DNA of 64,000 nt, from the NCBI RefSeq assembly GCF_003946865.1, contig NZ_QXTH01000009.1:62001-126000 (forward strand). The letters are read 5' to 3'. A program made the position numbers and the translations under genes. Within the stretch, counting starts at the first letter, position 1. Each line of letters begins with the position of its first letter. Source of the stretch: Antribacter gilvus (GTDB taxonomy: Bacteria; Actinomycetota; Actinomycetes; Actinomycetales; Cellulomonadaceae). The notes under the pieces are model-generated. The model saw nothing but the letters and a program-made list of their open reading frames with translations, had not been told where the DNA came from and did not search any database. Below are positions 15,245 through 22,711 of the stretch, in pieces.

Positions 15245-17122
15245 GTGCCCCCGATTCCTTCTCCGCAGAACGCCGCGCGCATCCAGCCCAACGCCACGCC
15301 GGCGGAGCTGATCCGCAACTTCTGCATCATCGCGCACATCGACCACGGCAAGTCCACGCTGGCGGACCGCATGCTCCAGCTGACAGGTGTGGTCGATGCA
15401 CGCGCCATGCGTGCGCAGTACCTCGACCGCATGGACATCGAGCGGGAGCGCGGCATCACCATCAAGTCGCAGGCCGTCCGCATGCCGTGGGAGGTCGACG
15501 GGACCCCGCACGCCCTCAACATGATCGACACCCCGGGTCACGTCGACTTCACCTACGAGGTCTCGCGCAGCCTTGCGGCGTGCGAGGGCGCGGTGCTGCT
15601 CGTCGACGCCGCGCAGGGCATCGAGGCGCAGACTCTCGCCAACCTGTACCTGGCGATGGAGAACGACCTCGCGATCATCCCGGTGCTGAACAAGATCGAC
15701 CTCCCTGCCGCGCAGCCGGAGAAGTACGCCGAGGAGATCGCCGGCCTGGTGGGCGTCGACCCCGAGTCGGTCCTGCGCGTGTCGGGCAAGACGGGGGTGG
15801 GGGTCGAGGCACTCCTGGACCGCATCGTCGAGGAGGTGCCGGCGCCCCAGGGCGACCCGGAGGCCCCGGCGCGCGCCATGATCTTCGACTCGGTCTACGA
15901 CACCTATCGCGGCGTCGTCACGTACGTCCGGGTGATCGACGGCAGCCTGAACCCGCGCGAGAAGATCGTCATGATGTCGACCCGTGCCACGCACGAGCTC
16001 CTGGAGATCGGCGTCACCTCGCCCGAGCCGCAGCCCACCAAGGGCCTGGGCGTCGGCGAGGTCGGCTACCTGATCACCGGCGTGAAGGACGTGCGCCAGT
16101 CGAAGGTGGGCGACACGGTGACCAACGCCGGCAAGCCGGCCACGGACGCCCTCGGGGGCTACTCCGATCCCAAGCCCATGGTGTTCTCGGGCCTCTACCC
16201 GGTCGACGGCTCGGACTACCCCGCCCTCCGGGACGCGCTGGACAAGCTCAAGCTCAACGACGCCGCGCTCAACTACGAGCCGGAGACGTCCGTGGCGCTC
16301 GGCTTCGGGTTCCGCGTGGGCTTCCTCGGCCTGCTGCACCTCGAGATCGTGCGGGAGCGCCTGGAGCGCGAGTTCGACCTCGACCTGATCTCCACCGCAC
16401 CGAACGTCATCTACGAGGTGACGCTCGAGGACAACACCGTGGTCACGGTGACCAACCCGAGCGAGTTCCCGGGCGGCAAGATCAAGGAGATCCGCGAGCC
16501 GATCGTCAAGGCGACGATCCTGTGCCCGTCGGAGTTCATCGGTGCTGTCATGGAGCTCTGCCAGACCAAGCGCGGCGTGCTCGGCGGCATGGACCACATC
16601 TCCCAGGAGCGCGTCGAGATGCGGTACACGCTGCCGCTCGCCGAGATCGTGTTCGACTTCTTCGACCAGCTCAAGTCCCGCACCCGCGGCTACGCCTCGC
16701 TCGACTACGAGACCTCGGGCGACCAGGCCGCCGACCTGGTGAAGGTCGACATCCTCCTCCAGGGCGACCACGTGGACGCGTTCAGCGCGATCGCGCACCG
16801 CGACAAGGCGTACGCGTACGGCGTGATGATGACGGGCAAGCTCAAGGACCTCATCCCGCGCCAGCAGTTCGAGGTGCCGATCCAGGCCGCGATCGGCGCG
16901 CGCGTCATCGCCCGCGAGACCATCCGCGCCATGCGCAAGGACGTCCTCGCCAAGTGCTACGGCGGCGACATCTCCCGTAAGCGCAAGCTGCTCGAGAAGC
17001 AGAAGGAGGGCAAGAAGCGCATGAAGACCATCGGGTCCGTCGAGGTCCCGAAGGACGCCTTCATCGCAGCGCTCTCCTCGGACTCGGCAGCGGTCAAGGA
17101 CGCGAAGGACAAGCGGAAGTAA
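15245..17122 (+). CDS. lepA: Elongation factor 4 (LepA)
   Basis: This 625-aa translational GTPase has G1 AHIDHGKST (30-38), the switch region [30 protein letters not shown], and the LepA-specific C-terminal domain with the Lys/Arg-rich tail. LepA acts on stalled or mistranslocated ribosomes and in 30S biogenesis. The short Pro/Asn-rich leader before [15 protein letters not shown] is normal for actinobacterial copies. hemW follows 1 nt after the stop, so the two probably share a transcript. Confidence 0.98.
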   Translation: MPPIPSPQNAARIQPNATPAELIRNFCIIAHIDHGKSTLADRMLQLTGVVDARAMRAQYLDRMDIERERGITIKSQAVRMPWEVDGTPHALNMIDTPGHVDFTYEVSRSLAACEGAVLLVDAAQGIEAQTLANLYLAMENDLAIIPVLNKIDLPAAQPEKYAEEIAGLVGVDPESVLRVSGKTGVGVEALLDRIVEEVPAPQGDPEAPARAMIFDSVYDTYRGVVTYVRVIDGSLNPREKIVMMSTRATHELLEIGVTSPEPQPTKGLGVGEVGYLITGVKDVRQSKVGDTVTNAGKPATDALGGYSDPKPMVFSGLYPVDGSDYPALRDALDKLKLNDAALNYEPETSVALGFGFRVGFLGLLHLEIVRERLEREFDLDLISTAPNVIYEVTLEDNTVVTVTNPSEFPGGKIKEIREPIVKATILCPSEFIGAVMELCQTKRGVLGGMDHISQERVEMRYTLPLAEIVFDFFDQLKSRTRGYASLDYETSGDQAADLVKVDILLQGDHVDAFSAIAHRDKAYAYGVMMTGKLKDLIPRQQFEVPIQAAIGARVIARETIRAMRKDVLAKCYGGDISRKRKLLEKQKEGKKRMKTIGSVEVPKDAFIAALSSDSAAVKDAKDKRK

Positions 17123-17123
17123 C

Positions 17124-18479
17124 GTGCCGTCCCTTCCCGAGGGCGTCCCGGTGCCCGAACCCCGGGGTCCCCGCGAAGCGCCGCAGCGAAGCGAGGACGC
17201 TTCGTGGGGTGGGGGCGACGGCCGGTTGCCTCCCTGGGTCGCGTCGTCCCCCGCGGGGGTCGCCCCGGGCGGCTCCGGCACCGCGGGCGCCCGGCCTTTC
17301 GGCGTCTACGTGCACGTGCCGTTCTGCACGGTGCGCTGTGGCTACTGCGACTTCAACACCTACACGGCGTCGGAGCTCGGCGGCGGGGCGTCGCAGGTGG
17401 CCTATGCGACCACGGCCCTGCGCGAGGTGGACCTGGCGAGCAAGGTCCTGGCCGACGTCGGGCTGCCGCAGCGCCCGGTGTCCACCGTCTTCTTCGGCGG
17501 CGGGACACCGACGATGCTGCCGGCCGCCCACCTCGCGCGGATCCTGGCCGGCGTCCGTGACGCCTGGGGCCTGGAGCCCGGCGCCGAGGTCACCACGGAG
17601 GCCAACCCCGACTCGGTGACCCCGGAGTACCTGGCGGTCCTGGCCGAGGCCGGGTTCACGCGCGTCTCCTTCGGCATGCAGTCCGCCGTGCCTCACGTGC
17701 TCGCGACGCTGGAGCGGACGCACGACCCGCTGCGGATCCCGGACGTGGTGCGCTGGGCGCGCGACGCCGGGCTCGACGTCTCGCTCGACCTCATCTACGG
17801 CACGCCGGGCGAGTCGCTCGACGACTGGCGTACGTCGGTGGAGACAGCGCTCGCGACCGGCGTCGACCACGTCTCCGCCTATGCGCTCGTGGTGGAGCAG
17901 GGCACCAAGATGGCGGCGCAGGTGCGCCGCGGCGAAGTGACGCTGCCCGACGAGGACGACCAGGCAGCCAAGTACGAGCTGGCCGACGCGCTCCTCACCG
18001 AGGCAGGCCTGACCTGGTACGAGGTGAGCAACTGGGCGCGCGGGGACGAGCACGCCTGCCGGCACAACCTGGCCTACTGGCGAGGGCACGACTGGTGGGG
18101 CGTCGGGCCTGGGGCCCACTCGTACGTCGCCGCGGCCACGGAGCACGGGGAAGCTGGTGCGGCAGAGGCCGCCGGCGTCCGTTGGTGGAACGTGAAGCAC
18201 CCGCGCCGGTACGCCGCGCTGCTGGAGGCGGGGACGAGCCCGGGCGCGGGGCGAGAGCTCCTGACGCCTGCCGAGCACCACCTGGAGCGCGTCATGCTGG
18301 GCGTGCGGCTCCGTGAAGGGCTCGACCTGGGCGTGCTCTCGCCGTCGGCGCGTACCGCGGTGGGGGGTCTGGTGGCCCGAGGGCTGCTCGACGGCCGGGC
18401 CGCGATCAGCGGACGCGGCGTCCTGACGCTGCGCGGCCGGCTGCTGGCCGACACGGTGGTCCGCGAGCTCACCGACTGA
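17124..18479 (+). CDS. hemW: Radical SAM HemW-type heme chaperone
   Basis: This 451-aa radical SAM protein has the cluster motif CTVRCGYC (Cys68, Cys72, Cys75), the FFGGGTPTM segment and the C-terminal HemW domain. HemW resembles oxygen-independent coproporphyrinogen oxidase but lacks its N-terminal part and acts as a heme-binding chaperone. It directly follows lepA, a conserved order. Residues about 12-31 look like an insert, encoded by a hairpin-forming sequence that the family does not normally carry. The GTG start is kept because the residues before the insert (MPSLPEGVPVP) fit the usual N-terminus. Confidence 0.92.
   Translation: MPSLPEGVPVPEPRGPREAPQRSEDASWGGGDGRLPPWVASSPAGVAPGGSGTAGARPFGVYVHVPFCTVRCGYCDFNTYTASELGGGASQVAYATTALREVDLASKVLADVGLPQRPVSTVFFGGGTPTMLPAAHLARILAGVRDAWGLEPGAEVTTEANPDSVTPEYLAVLAEAGFTRVSFGMQSAVPHVLATLERTHDPLRIPDVVRWARDAGLDVSLDLIYGTPGESLDDWRTSVETALATGVDHVSAYALVVEQGTKMAAQVRRGEVTLPDEDDQAAKYELADALLTEAGLTWYEVSNWARGDEHACRHNLAYWRGHDWWGVGPGAHSYVAAATEHGEAGAAEAAGVRWWNVKHPRRYAALLEAGTSPGAGRELLTPAEHHLERVMLGVRLREGLDLGVLSPSARTAVGGLVARGLLDGRAAISGRGVLTLRGRLLADTVVRELTD
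17169..17209. repeat. Hairpin-forming insert inside the hemW coding region
   Basis: Arms CCCCGCGAAGCG (17169-17180) and CGCTTCGTGGGG (17198-17209) pair over 12 bp with a single G-T wobble and enclose 17 bases. The element is read in frame in the non-conserved N-terminal part of HemW, as if a palindromic element had inserted without breaking the gene. Confidence 0.55.
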
Positions 18480-18574
18480 GGCGACCGGCACCCTCCCCGC
18501 GGTGCCCGAGGCGTGTCGGAGGCGGACGCTACTCTGTGCCCGACCTGCGACGCAGCACCCCCGAAAAGGAACCC

Positions 18575-19342
18575 ATGAACAACGCCGTACCGACCGAGCC
18601 CTCTGCGCCGCCGCCCGGGTACGGCCCGCCGCCCGGGTACGGCCCGCACCCCGGCTATGCGCCCCGTCCGCAGTCCAGCTCGATCCTGAGCGAGGCGTTC
18701 TCCTGGGCGTGGAGCCGGTTCACGCGGAACTGGCTGCCTCTGACGGGCGTGTCGCTGGTGTACACGATCGTCGTCCTGGGCGTCACCGGGGTCGCGATGG
18801 TGTGGTATTTCCTGGGGTTGGGCTCGTTCGTTGCGCTGAGCCAGGGGGAGGAGTTCCCGGTCGAGGTGCCGCACGGTGCGTTCGCCGCGTGGCTCGCCGC
18901 GGGCGTGGTCCTGCTGTGGCTCACCGGTCCGTTCCTGTACTCCCTTGTGCTGCGCGTGGCGCGCGGGGTGTCGATCACCGGGGCCTCCCTGCTCCAGGTG
19001 CCGGGCTACGGGCGTGCCCTCCTCGACAGCTTCGTGGTCGGGTTGCTGACGTTACTCGGCACGCTCGTGTTCTATCTGCCAGGCATCGCGGTCGCGTTCC
19101 TCCTGCAGTTCACGCTCTTCTTCACCCTCGACCGGGGTCTGGGCCTGCTGGATGCGGTCCGGTCCAGCTACCACCTCGCCAGCAAGAACCTGGGCGCCGT
19201 CGTGATGGTCTACCTCGGTGTCGTCGCGGTCTCCGCAGTGGCGGGCCTGGTGCCGGTGATCGGCCTCGTGGTGGCGATGCCACTGACCCTCCTGCTGGGC
19301 GCCTATGCCTATGTCCGGCTGACCGGCGGACAGCCGGCCTGA
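18575..19342 (+). CDS. Membrane protein, paralog 1 of 3
   Basis: This 255-aa protein has a Pro/Gly/Tyr-rich cytosolic N-terminus with PPGYGPPPGYG repeats (about 10-30) and then about five or six membrane segments beginning ILSEAFSWAWSRFTRNWLPL. The C-terminal half (GLGLLDAVRSSYHLASKNLGAV) matches the region shared with the next two genes. It resembles the membrane domain found in glycerophosphodiester phosphodiesterase-like proteins, without any catalytic domain. Function is unknown. ATG at 18575 has GAAAAGGA just upstream, and a TACTCT -10-like box lies about 40 nt before it. Confidence 0.8.
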   Translation: MNNAVPTEPSAPPPGYGPPPGYGPHPGYAPRPQSSSILSEAFSWAWSRFTRNWLPLTGVSLVYTIVVLGVTGVAMVWYFLGLGSFVALSQGEEFPVEVPHGAFAAWLAAGVVLLWLTGPFLYSLVLRVARGVSITGASLLQVPGYGRALLDSFVVGLLTLLGTLVFYLPGIAVAFLLQFTLFFTLDRGLGLLDAVRSSYHLASKNLGAVVMVYLGVVAVSAVAGLVPVIGLVVAMPLTLLLGAYAYVRLTGGQPA

Positions 19343-19403
19343 CCGGAACTCCTTGCCCGATCTGTACGTTATCTGGCCACATCTCCATGAAGGGTGAGCC
19401 CCA

Positions 19404-20402
19404 ATGAGTGACACCAACGCCGCCGGCCCGGCGCCGGAGCCCCAGCAGCCGGCGACACCGGAGCCCTCCGCTCCTGAGGCCTCGCCGCAGCCGCAGCAGC
19501 CGCAGGCGCAGGCGCAGCCCGAGCCGCCGGCCCGGCCGCAGCCGATGTACGGCGCGTACGCACCCCAGACTGACGAGCCCGGACAGCCGGGCCAGTCCGG
19601 GATGCCTGCCTACGGTGCGCCGGGCGCGTACGCGAGCCCGTACGGGCCGCCGTCGGCCCCGCAGACGCCCGACTGGAACCGGATGTCTCAGCCCGCGGGT
19701 CCCGTGCGGGTGGGGGAGGCCGTCGGGTACGGGTTCTCGGCGTTCGGGCGCAACGCCGGCATCTGGCTCGTCGTCACGTTCCTCGTCGCTGTCGCGGCGT
19801 TCCTCATCACGCTGCTCACGACCCCGGCGCTGGGCGACCTGTTCCGTGTCCTCACCGACCCCGTGCTGCTGGCCGACCCGGCAGCGATGGAGGCGGCCGC
19901 CGCCGGCGTGGAGGAGGTGACCTTCGTCGGGCAGCTCCTCACGATGGTGGGGTCGGTCGTCGCGTCGATCATCGGCTTCGTCCTGTACCAGGGGGCGCTG
20001 GTGCAGACCCGGGACGGGTCTGCCTCGTTCGGCGCGTTCTTCACGATCAGCAACTGGGGCGGCGTGGCGACGTTCGCCGTGCTCCAGGCGCTCGTCAACC
20101 TGGTGGCGCTCGTGCCGGGCGTCGGCTGGTTGCTGCAGCTCCTGATCAGCTTCTTCTTCCTCGCGGCGCCGTACTACGTGCTCGACCAGGGGCAGGACGG
20201 CCTGACCGCCATCCGGTCGAGCGTGCGCCTCGTGTCGTCCAACGTCGGGGTCGCCATCCTGGCGTTCCTCGTGGTGATCGGCCTGTCGATCGCCGGGGCC
20301 CTCGCCTGCGGCATCGGCCTCCTCGTGGTGGTCCCGGTGCTCGTCCTCATGGGTGGGTACCTGTACCGCCGGCTCGAGGGCCAGCAGGTCGTCGTCTCCT
20401 GA
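19404..20402 (+). CDS. Membrane protein, paralog 2 of 3
   Basis: This 332-aa protein shares the plan of its neighbours: a long Pro/Gln/Ala-rich tail at the N-terminus (about 1-95), then membrane segments starting VRVGEAVGYGFSAFGRNAGIWLVV, and the late motif GLTAIRSSVRLVSSNVGVAIL. AAPYYVLDQGQDGL resembles the matching region of paralog 1. Probably a scaffold or envelope factor; no catalytic motif is seen. The 61-bp gap upstream holds no hairpin, so a shared transcript with paralog 1 is possible. Confidence 0.8.
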   Translation: MSDTNAAGPAPEPQQPATPEPSAPEASPQPQQPQAQAQPEPPARPQPMYGAYAPQTDEPGQPGQSGMPAYGAPGAYASPYGPPSAPQTPDWNRMSQPAGPVRVGEAVGYGFSAFGRNAGIWLVVTFLVAVAAFLITLLTTPALGDLFRVLTDPVLLADPAAMEAAAAGVEEVTFVGQLLTMVGSVVASIIGFVLYQGALVQTRDGSASFGAFFTISNWGGVATFAVLQALVNLVALVPGVGWLLQLLISFFFLAAPYYVLDQGQDGLTAIRSSVRLVSSNVGVAILAFLVVIGLSIAGALACGIGLLVVVPVLVLMGGYLYRRLEGQQVVVS

Positions 20403-20482
20403 CGGACGGCTCGTTCGGGTCGCGATCCCTCGACCAGCAGTTCAGAGTTGGTCCTCAGGAGGCCCCCGAGGAGAGGGAACAC

Positions 20483-21634
20483 ATGAGCGAGAACACGCCC
20501 GGCGTGCCGCGCGACCCGAACGAGCCCGACCGGTACGGCGAGAGCACGCCGACCGACCCGTACGCCCCGCGCCCCTCCGAGCCTGACCCGGAGCAGCCAC
20601 GGCCGTCCGACCCGGAGCCGGTCCTGCCCGACCCCGTGCGGCCCGAGCCGTACGACCCGGCCCCGGTGCGCCCCGAACCGGTCGAGCCCGGCCCGGCCGA
20701 GCCGGTGCCGGGCCCCATCGAGCCGGAGCCCTTCAACCCGCCGGCAGAGCCCACGCCGTACTCGGCCGCGGCCGAGCCGCCGGGGTACGGCACGGGCCCG
20801 TCGTCGGGGACTCCCGCCTACGGCAGCTCGTCGTCCGGCACGGGTCCGTCGTCGGGCGGCCCGTACGGGGCCCCCGACCCGGGCACGACCCCGCCGGGCA
20901 ACTACCCGGCGATGCCGGCCTACGGCGGGTCGGGCGGCTCCTACGGGACGCCGGGCGGTGCGTCCACGGGCGGCTTCGGCGTCGGCGAGGCGCTCTCGTT
21001 CGGGTGGAACAGGTTCAAGGGCAACGCCCTCGCCTGGATCCTGTACGTCGTGATCCTCGCGGTGGTCGGGGGTGCGTTCAACAGCGGCCAGATCAGCGAC
21101 TACCAGGAGCAGATGAACGCCGCCCTCGAGGGGCGCACGCTGGCGCAGACCGGCGTCGCCTTCGGGGCGACGGCGCTGTCGATCCTCGGCGCCGTGATCT
21201 CGGCGGTCCTGCAGGCGCTCGCCGTCCGGGCGGCGCTCAAGGAGGTGTCGGGCGAGAAGCCCACCCTGGCCTCCTTCTTCTCCGCCGACCGGATCGGCAC
21301 GGTCATCCTGGCCGCGGTGATCGTCGCGATCCTGACGACCGTGGGCCTCTTCGCCTGCGTACTGCCCGGTCTGGCGATCATCGTGTTCGCGACGTTCACC
21401 TACCACAACGTGCATGACAAGGGCCTCGGCGCCTGGGAGGCGTTCACCACGAGCTTCCGCCTGGTGGCGCAGAACTTCGGCCCGGTCTTCCTGCTGCTCC
21501 TCGCCGCGCTGGGCCTGATGATCCTGGGGTCGATCCCGTGCGGTCTCGGGCTCTTCGTGGTGGTCCCGGTCGTCACGATCGCGATCGCCTACGCGTTCCG
21601 CCGCCTGACCGGCGGCCCGGTCGCCGCGGTCTGA
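20483..21634 (+). CDS. Membrane protein, paralog 3 of 3
   Basis: This 383-aa protein is the longest of the set. The first 160 residues are dominated by Pro, Glu, Gly and Ser (PEPYDPAPVRPEPVEPG-type runs, then GTGPSSG repeats). The membrane part starts FGVGEALSFGWNRFKGNALAWIL and keeps the ending GLGAWEAFTTSFRLVAQNFGPVF. GAGAGGGAAC before ATG gives a plausible ribosome binding site. It converges on the DUF3097 gene with only 7 bp between stops. Confidence 0.8.
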   Translation: MSENTPGVPRDPNEPDRYGESTPTDPYAPRPSEPDPEQPRPSDPEPVLPDPVRPEPYDPAPVRPEPVEPGPAEPVPGPIEPEPFNPPAEPTPYSAAAEPPGYGTGPSSGTPAYGSSSSGTGPSSGGPYGAPDPGTTPPGNYPAMPAYGGSGGSYGTPGGASTGGFGVGEALSFGWNRFKGNALAWILYVVILAVVGGAFNSGQISDYQEQMNAALEGRTLAQTGVAFGATALSILGAVISAVLQALAVRAALKEVSGEKPTLASFFSADRIGTVILAAVIVAILTTVGLFACVLPGLAIIVFATFTYHNVHDKGLGAWEAFTTSFRLVAQNFGPVFLLLLAALGLMILGSIPCGLGLFVVVPVVTIAIAYAFRRLTGGPVAAV

Positions 21635-21641
21635 GGCCGCC

Positions 21642-22502
21642 TCAGGCAGTCACGAAGTCGATCAGCTCCTCGACCCGGCCCAGCAGGGCCGGGTCGAGGT
21701 CGCGGAAGTCCCGGACGGTGCCGAGGATCCGCTTCCAGGCCCGGGCCACGTCCTCCTGGGTGTCTGCGGGCCAGCCGAGCTCGCGGAGGATCCCGCGCTT
21801 CCACTCCGTACCCCGCTCGATCACCGGCCAGCGCGCGAGGCCGAGGCGCTCGGCGCGCACTGCCTGCCACACGTCGACGTAGGGGTGCCCCAGCACCAGC
21901 ACGGTCCCCGCCGGGACGGTGCGCAGCGCCTCGTCGGCCAGCCGCTGCTCCTTGGAGCCCGGCACCAGGTGGTCCACCAGCACGCCCACCCGGCGCTCCG
22001 GGTCCGGCTCGAACCCGGCCAGCCGGTCGGCGAGATGGTCCACGCCGTCGAGCATCTCGACCACGACGCCCTCGATCCGCAGGTCGTCGCCCCACACCTT
22101 CTCGACGAGCTCGGCGTCGTGCTTGCCCTCGACCCAGATGCGGCTGCCGCGCGCCACCCGGGCGCGGGCGCCGTGCACGGCGACGGAGCCGGAGGCGGTC
22201 CTCGTCGGGGCGGCGGGAGCGCGGGACACCACGGGGGCGGTCAGCTCGACCGGCCGGCCCTCCACCCAGAACCCGGGGCCCAGCGGGAACGTCCGGTTGC
22301 GGCCGCGCCGGTCCTCGAGGACCACCACGTGCATCCCGCCCGACTTCTCCACCCGCACCACGGCGCCCACCCAGCCGGTGTCGACGTCCTCCACCACGAG
22401 CCCGAGCTCCGCCGGCATCAGCGTCGAGGCGGGTCGCCGCCCGCGGGCCGCGCCCGGGAAGGACGGGGACAGGACGTCGGAGCTGTAGCGGTCGTCTCGC
22501 AC
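21642..22502 (-). CDS. DUF3097 family protein
   Basis: This 286-aa protein starts MRDDRYSSDVLSP and shows the DUF3097 pattern: an N-terminal SH3-like segment (WVGAVVRVEKSGGMHVVVLEDRRG), then IWVEGKHDAELVEKVWGDDLR and GVLVDHLVPGSKEQRLADEA. The EGKHDAELVEKVWG element recalls TOPRIM-type nuclease or primase domains, but no activity is established. GTG at 22502 is preferred over the upstream GTG at 22550 because TAGGCT lies 7 nt before it and conserved sequence follows at once. Confidence 0.85.
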   Translation of the reverse strand: MRDDRYSSDVLSPSFPGAARGRRPASTLMPAELGLVVEDVDTGWVGAVVRVEKSGGMHVVVLEDRRGRNRTFPLGPGFWVEGRPVELTAPVVSRAPAAPTRTASGSVAVHGARARVARGSRIWVEGKHDAELVEKVWGDDLRIEGVVVEMLDGVDHLADRLAGFEPDPERRVGVLVDHLVPGSKEQRLADEALRTVPAGTVLVLGHPYVDVWQAVRAERLGLARWPVIERGTEWKRGILRELGWPADTQEDVARAWKRILGTVRDFRDLDPALLGRVEELIDFVTA

Positions 22503-22509
22503 GGTCGCG

Positions 22510-22515
22510 AGCCTA
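22510..22515 (-). promoter_or_regulatory. -10-like TAGGCT for the DUF3097 gene
   Basis: TAGGCT on the minus strand, 7 nt, then GTG, fitting a leaderless start. Confidence 0.45.
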
Positions 22516-22563
22516 GGGCGCTCGGGCGCCTCCCCGGGGTAGCCGCGCACCGCGTGTCCCCCT

Positions 22564-22656
22564 GCCGAGATAGTGACTTCGTCGGACGAGGTGACTATCT
22601 CGGCGGGGAAGCCTTGCCGAGATAGTGACTTCGTCGGACGGAGGCACTATCTCGGC
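22564..22656. repeat. Two tandem palindromes, GAGATAG family, upstream of two divergent genes
   Basis: Copy 1 pairs GCCGAGATAGT (22564-22574) with ACTATCTCGGC (22594-22604). Copy 2 pairs GCCGAGATAGTG (22616-22627) with CACTATCTCGGC (22645-22656). Both have the near-identical loop ACTTCGTCGGACG and are 52 bp apart. They lie upstream of both DUF3097 and the GH3 gene, so a terminator role is unlikely. Similar arms occur near 1.8 kb. Confidence 0.75.
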
Positions 22657-22711
22657 GGGCGGGCGGCGGGTGGGCGTGCCCCTGCACCTTGCCCCTGGTT
22701 GGATGAACGCC

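Noticed and set aside
15104-17281. Minus-strand open frame across lepA
   Set aside because: Antisense shadow of lepA, with an arginine/histidine/valine-rich composition and no motif.
20500-20760. Separate coding sequence in the Pro-rich repeats of paralog 3
   Set aside because: The Pro/Glu pattern is in frame with the membrane part, so it is the tail of the same protein.
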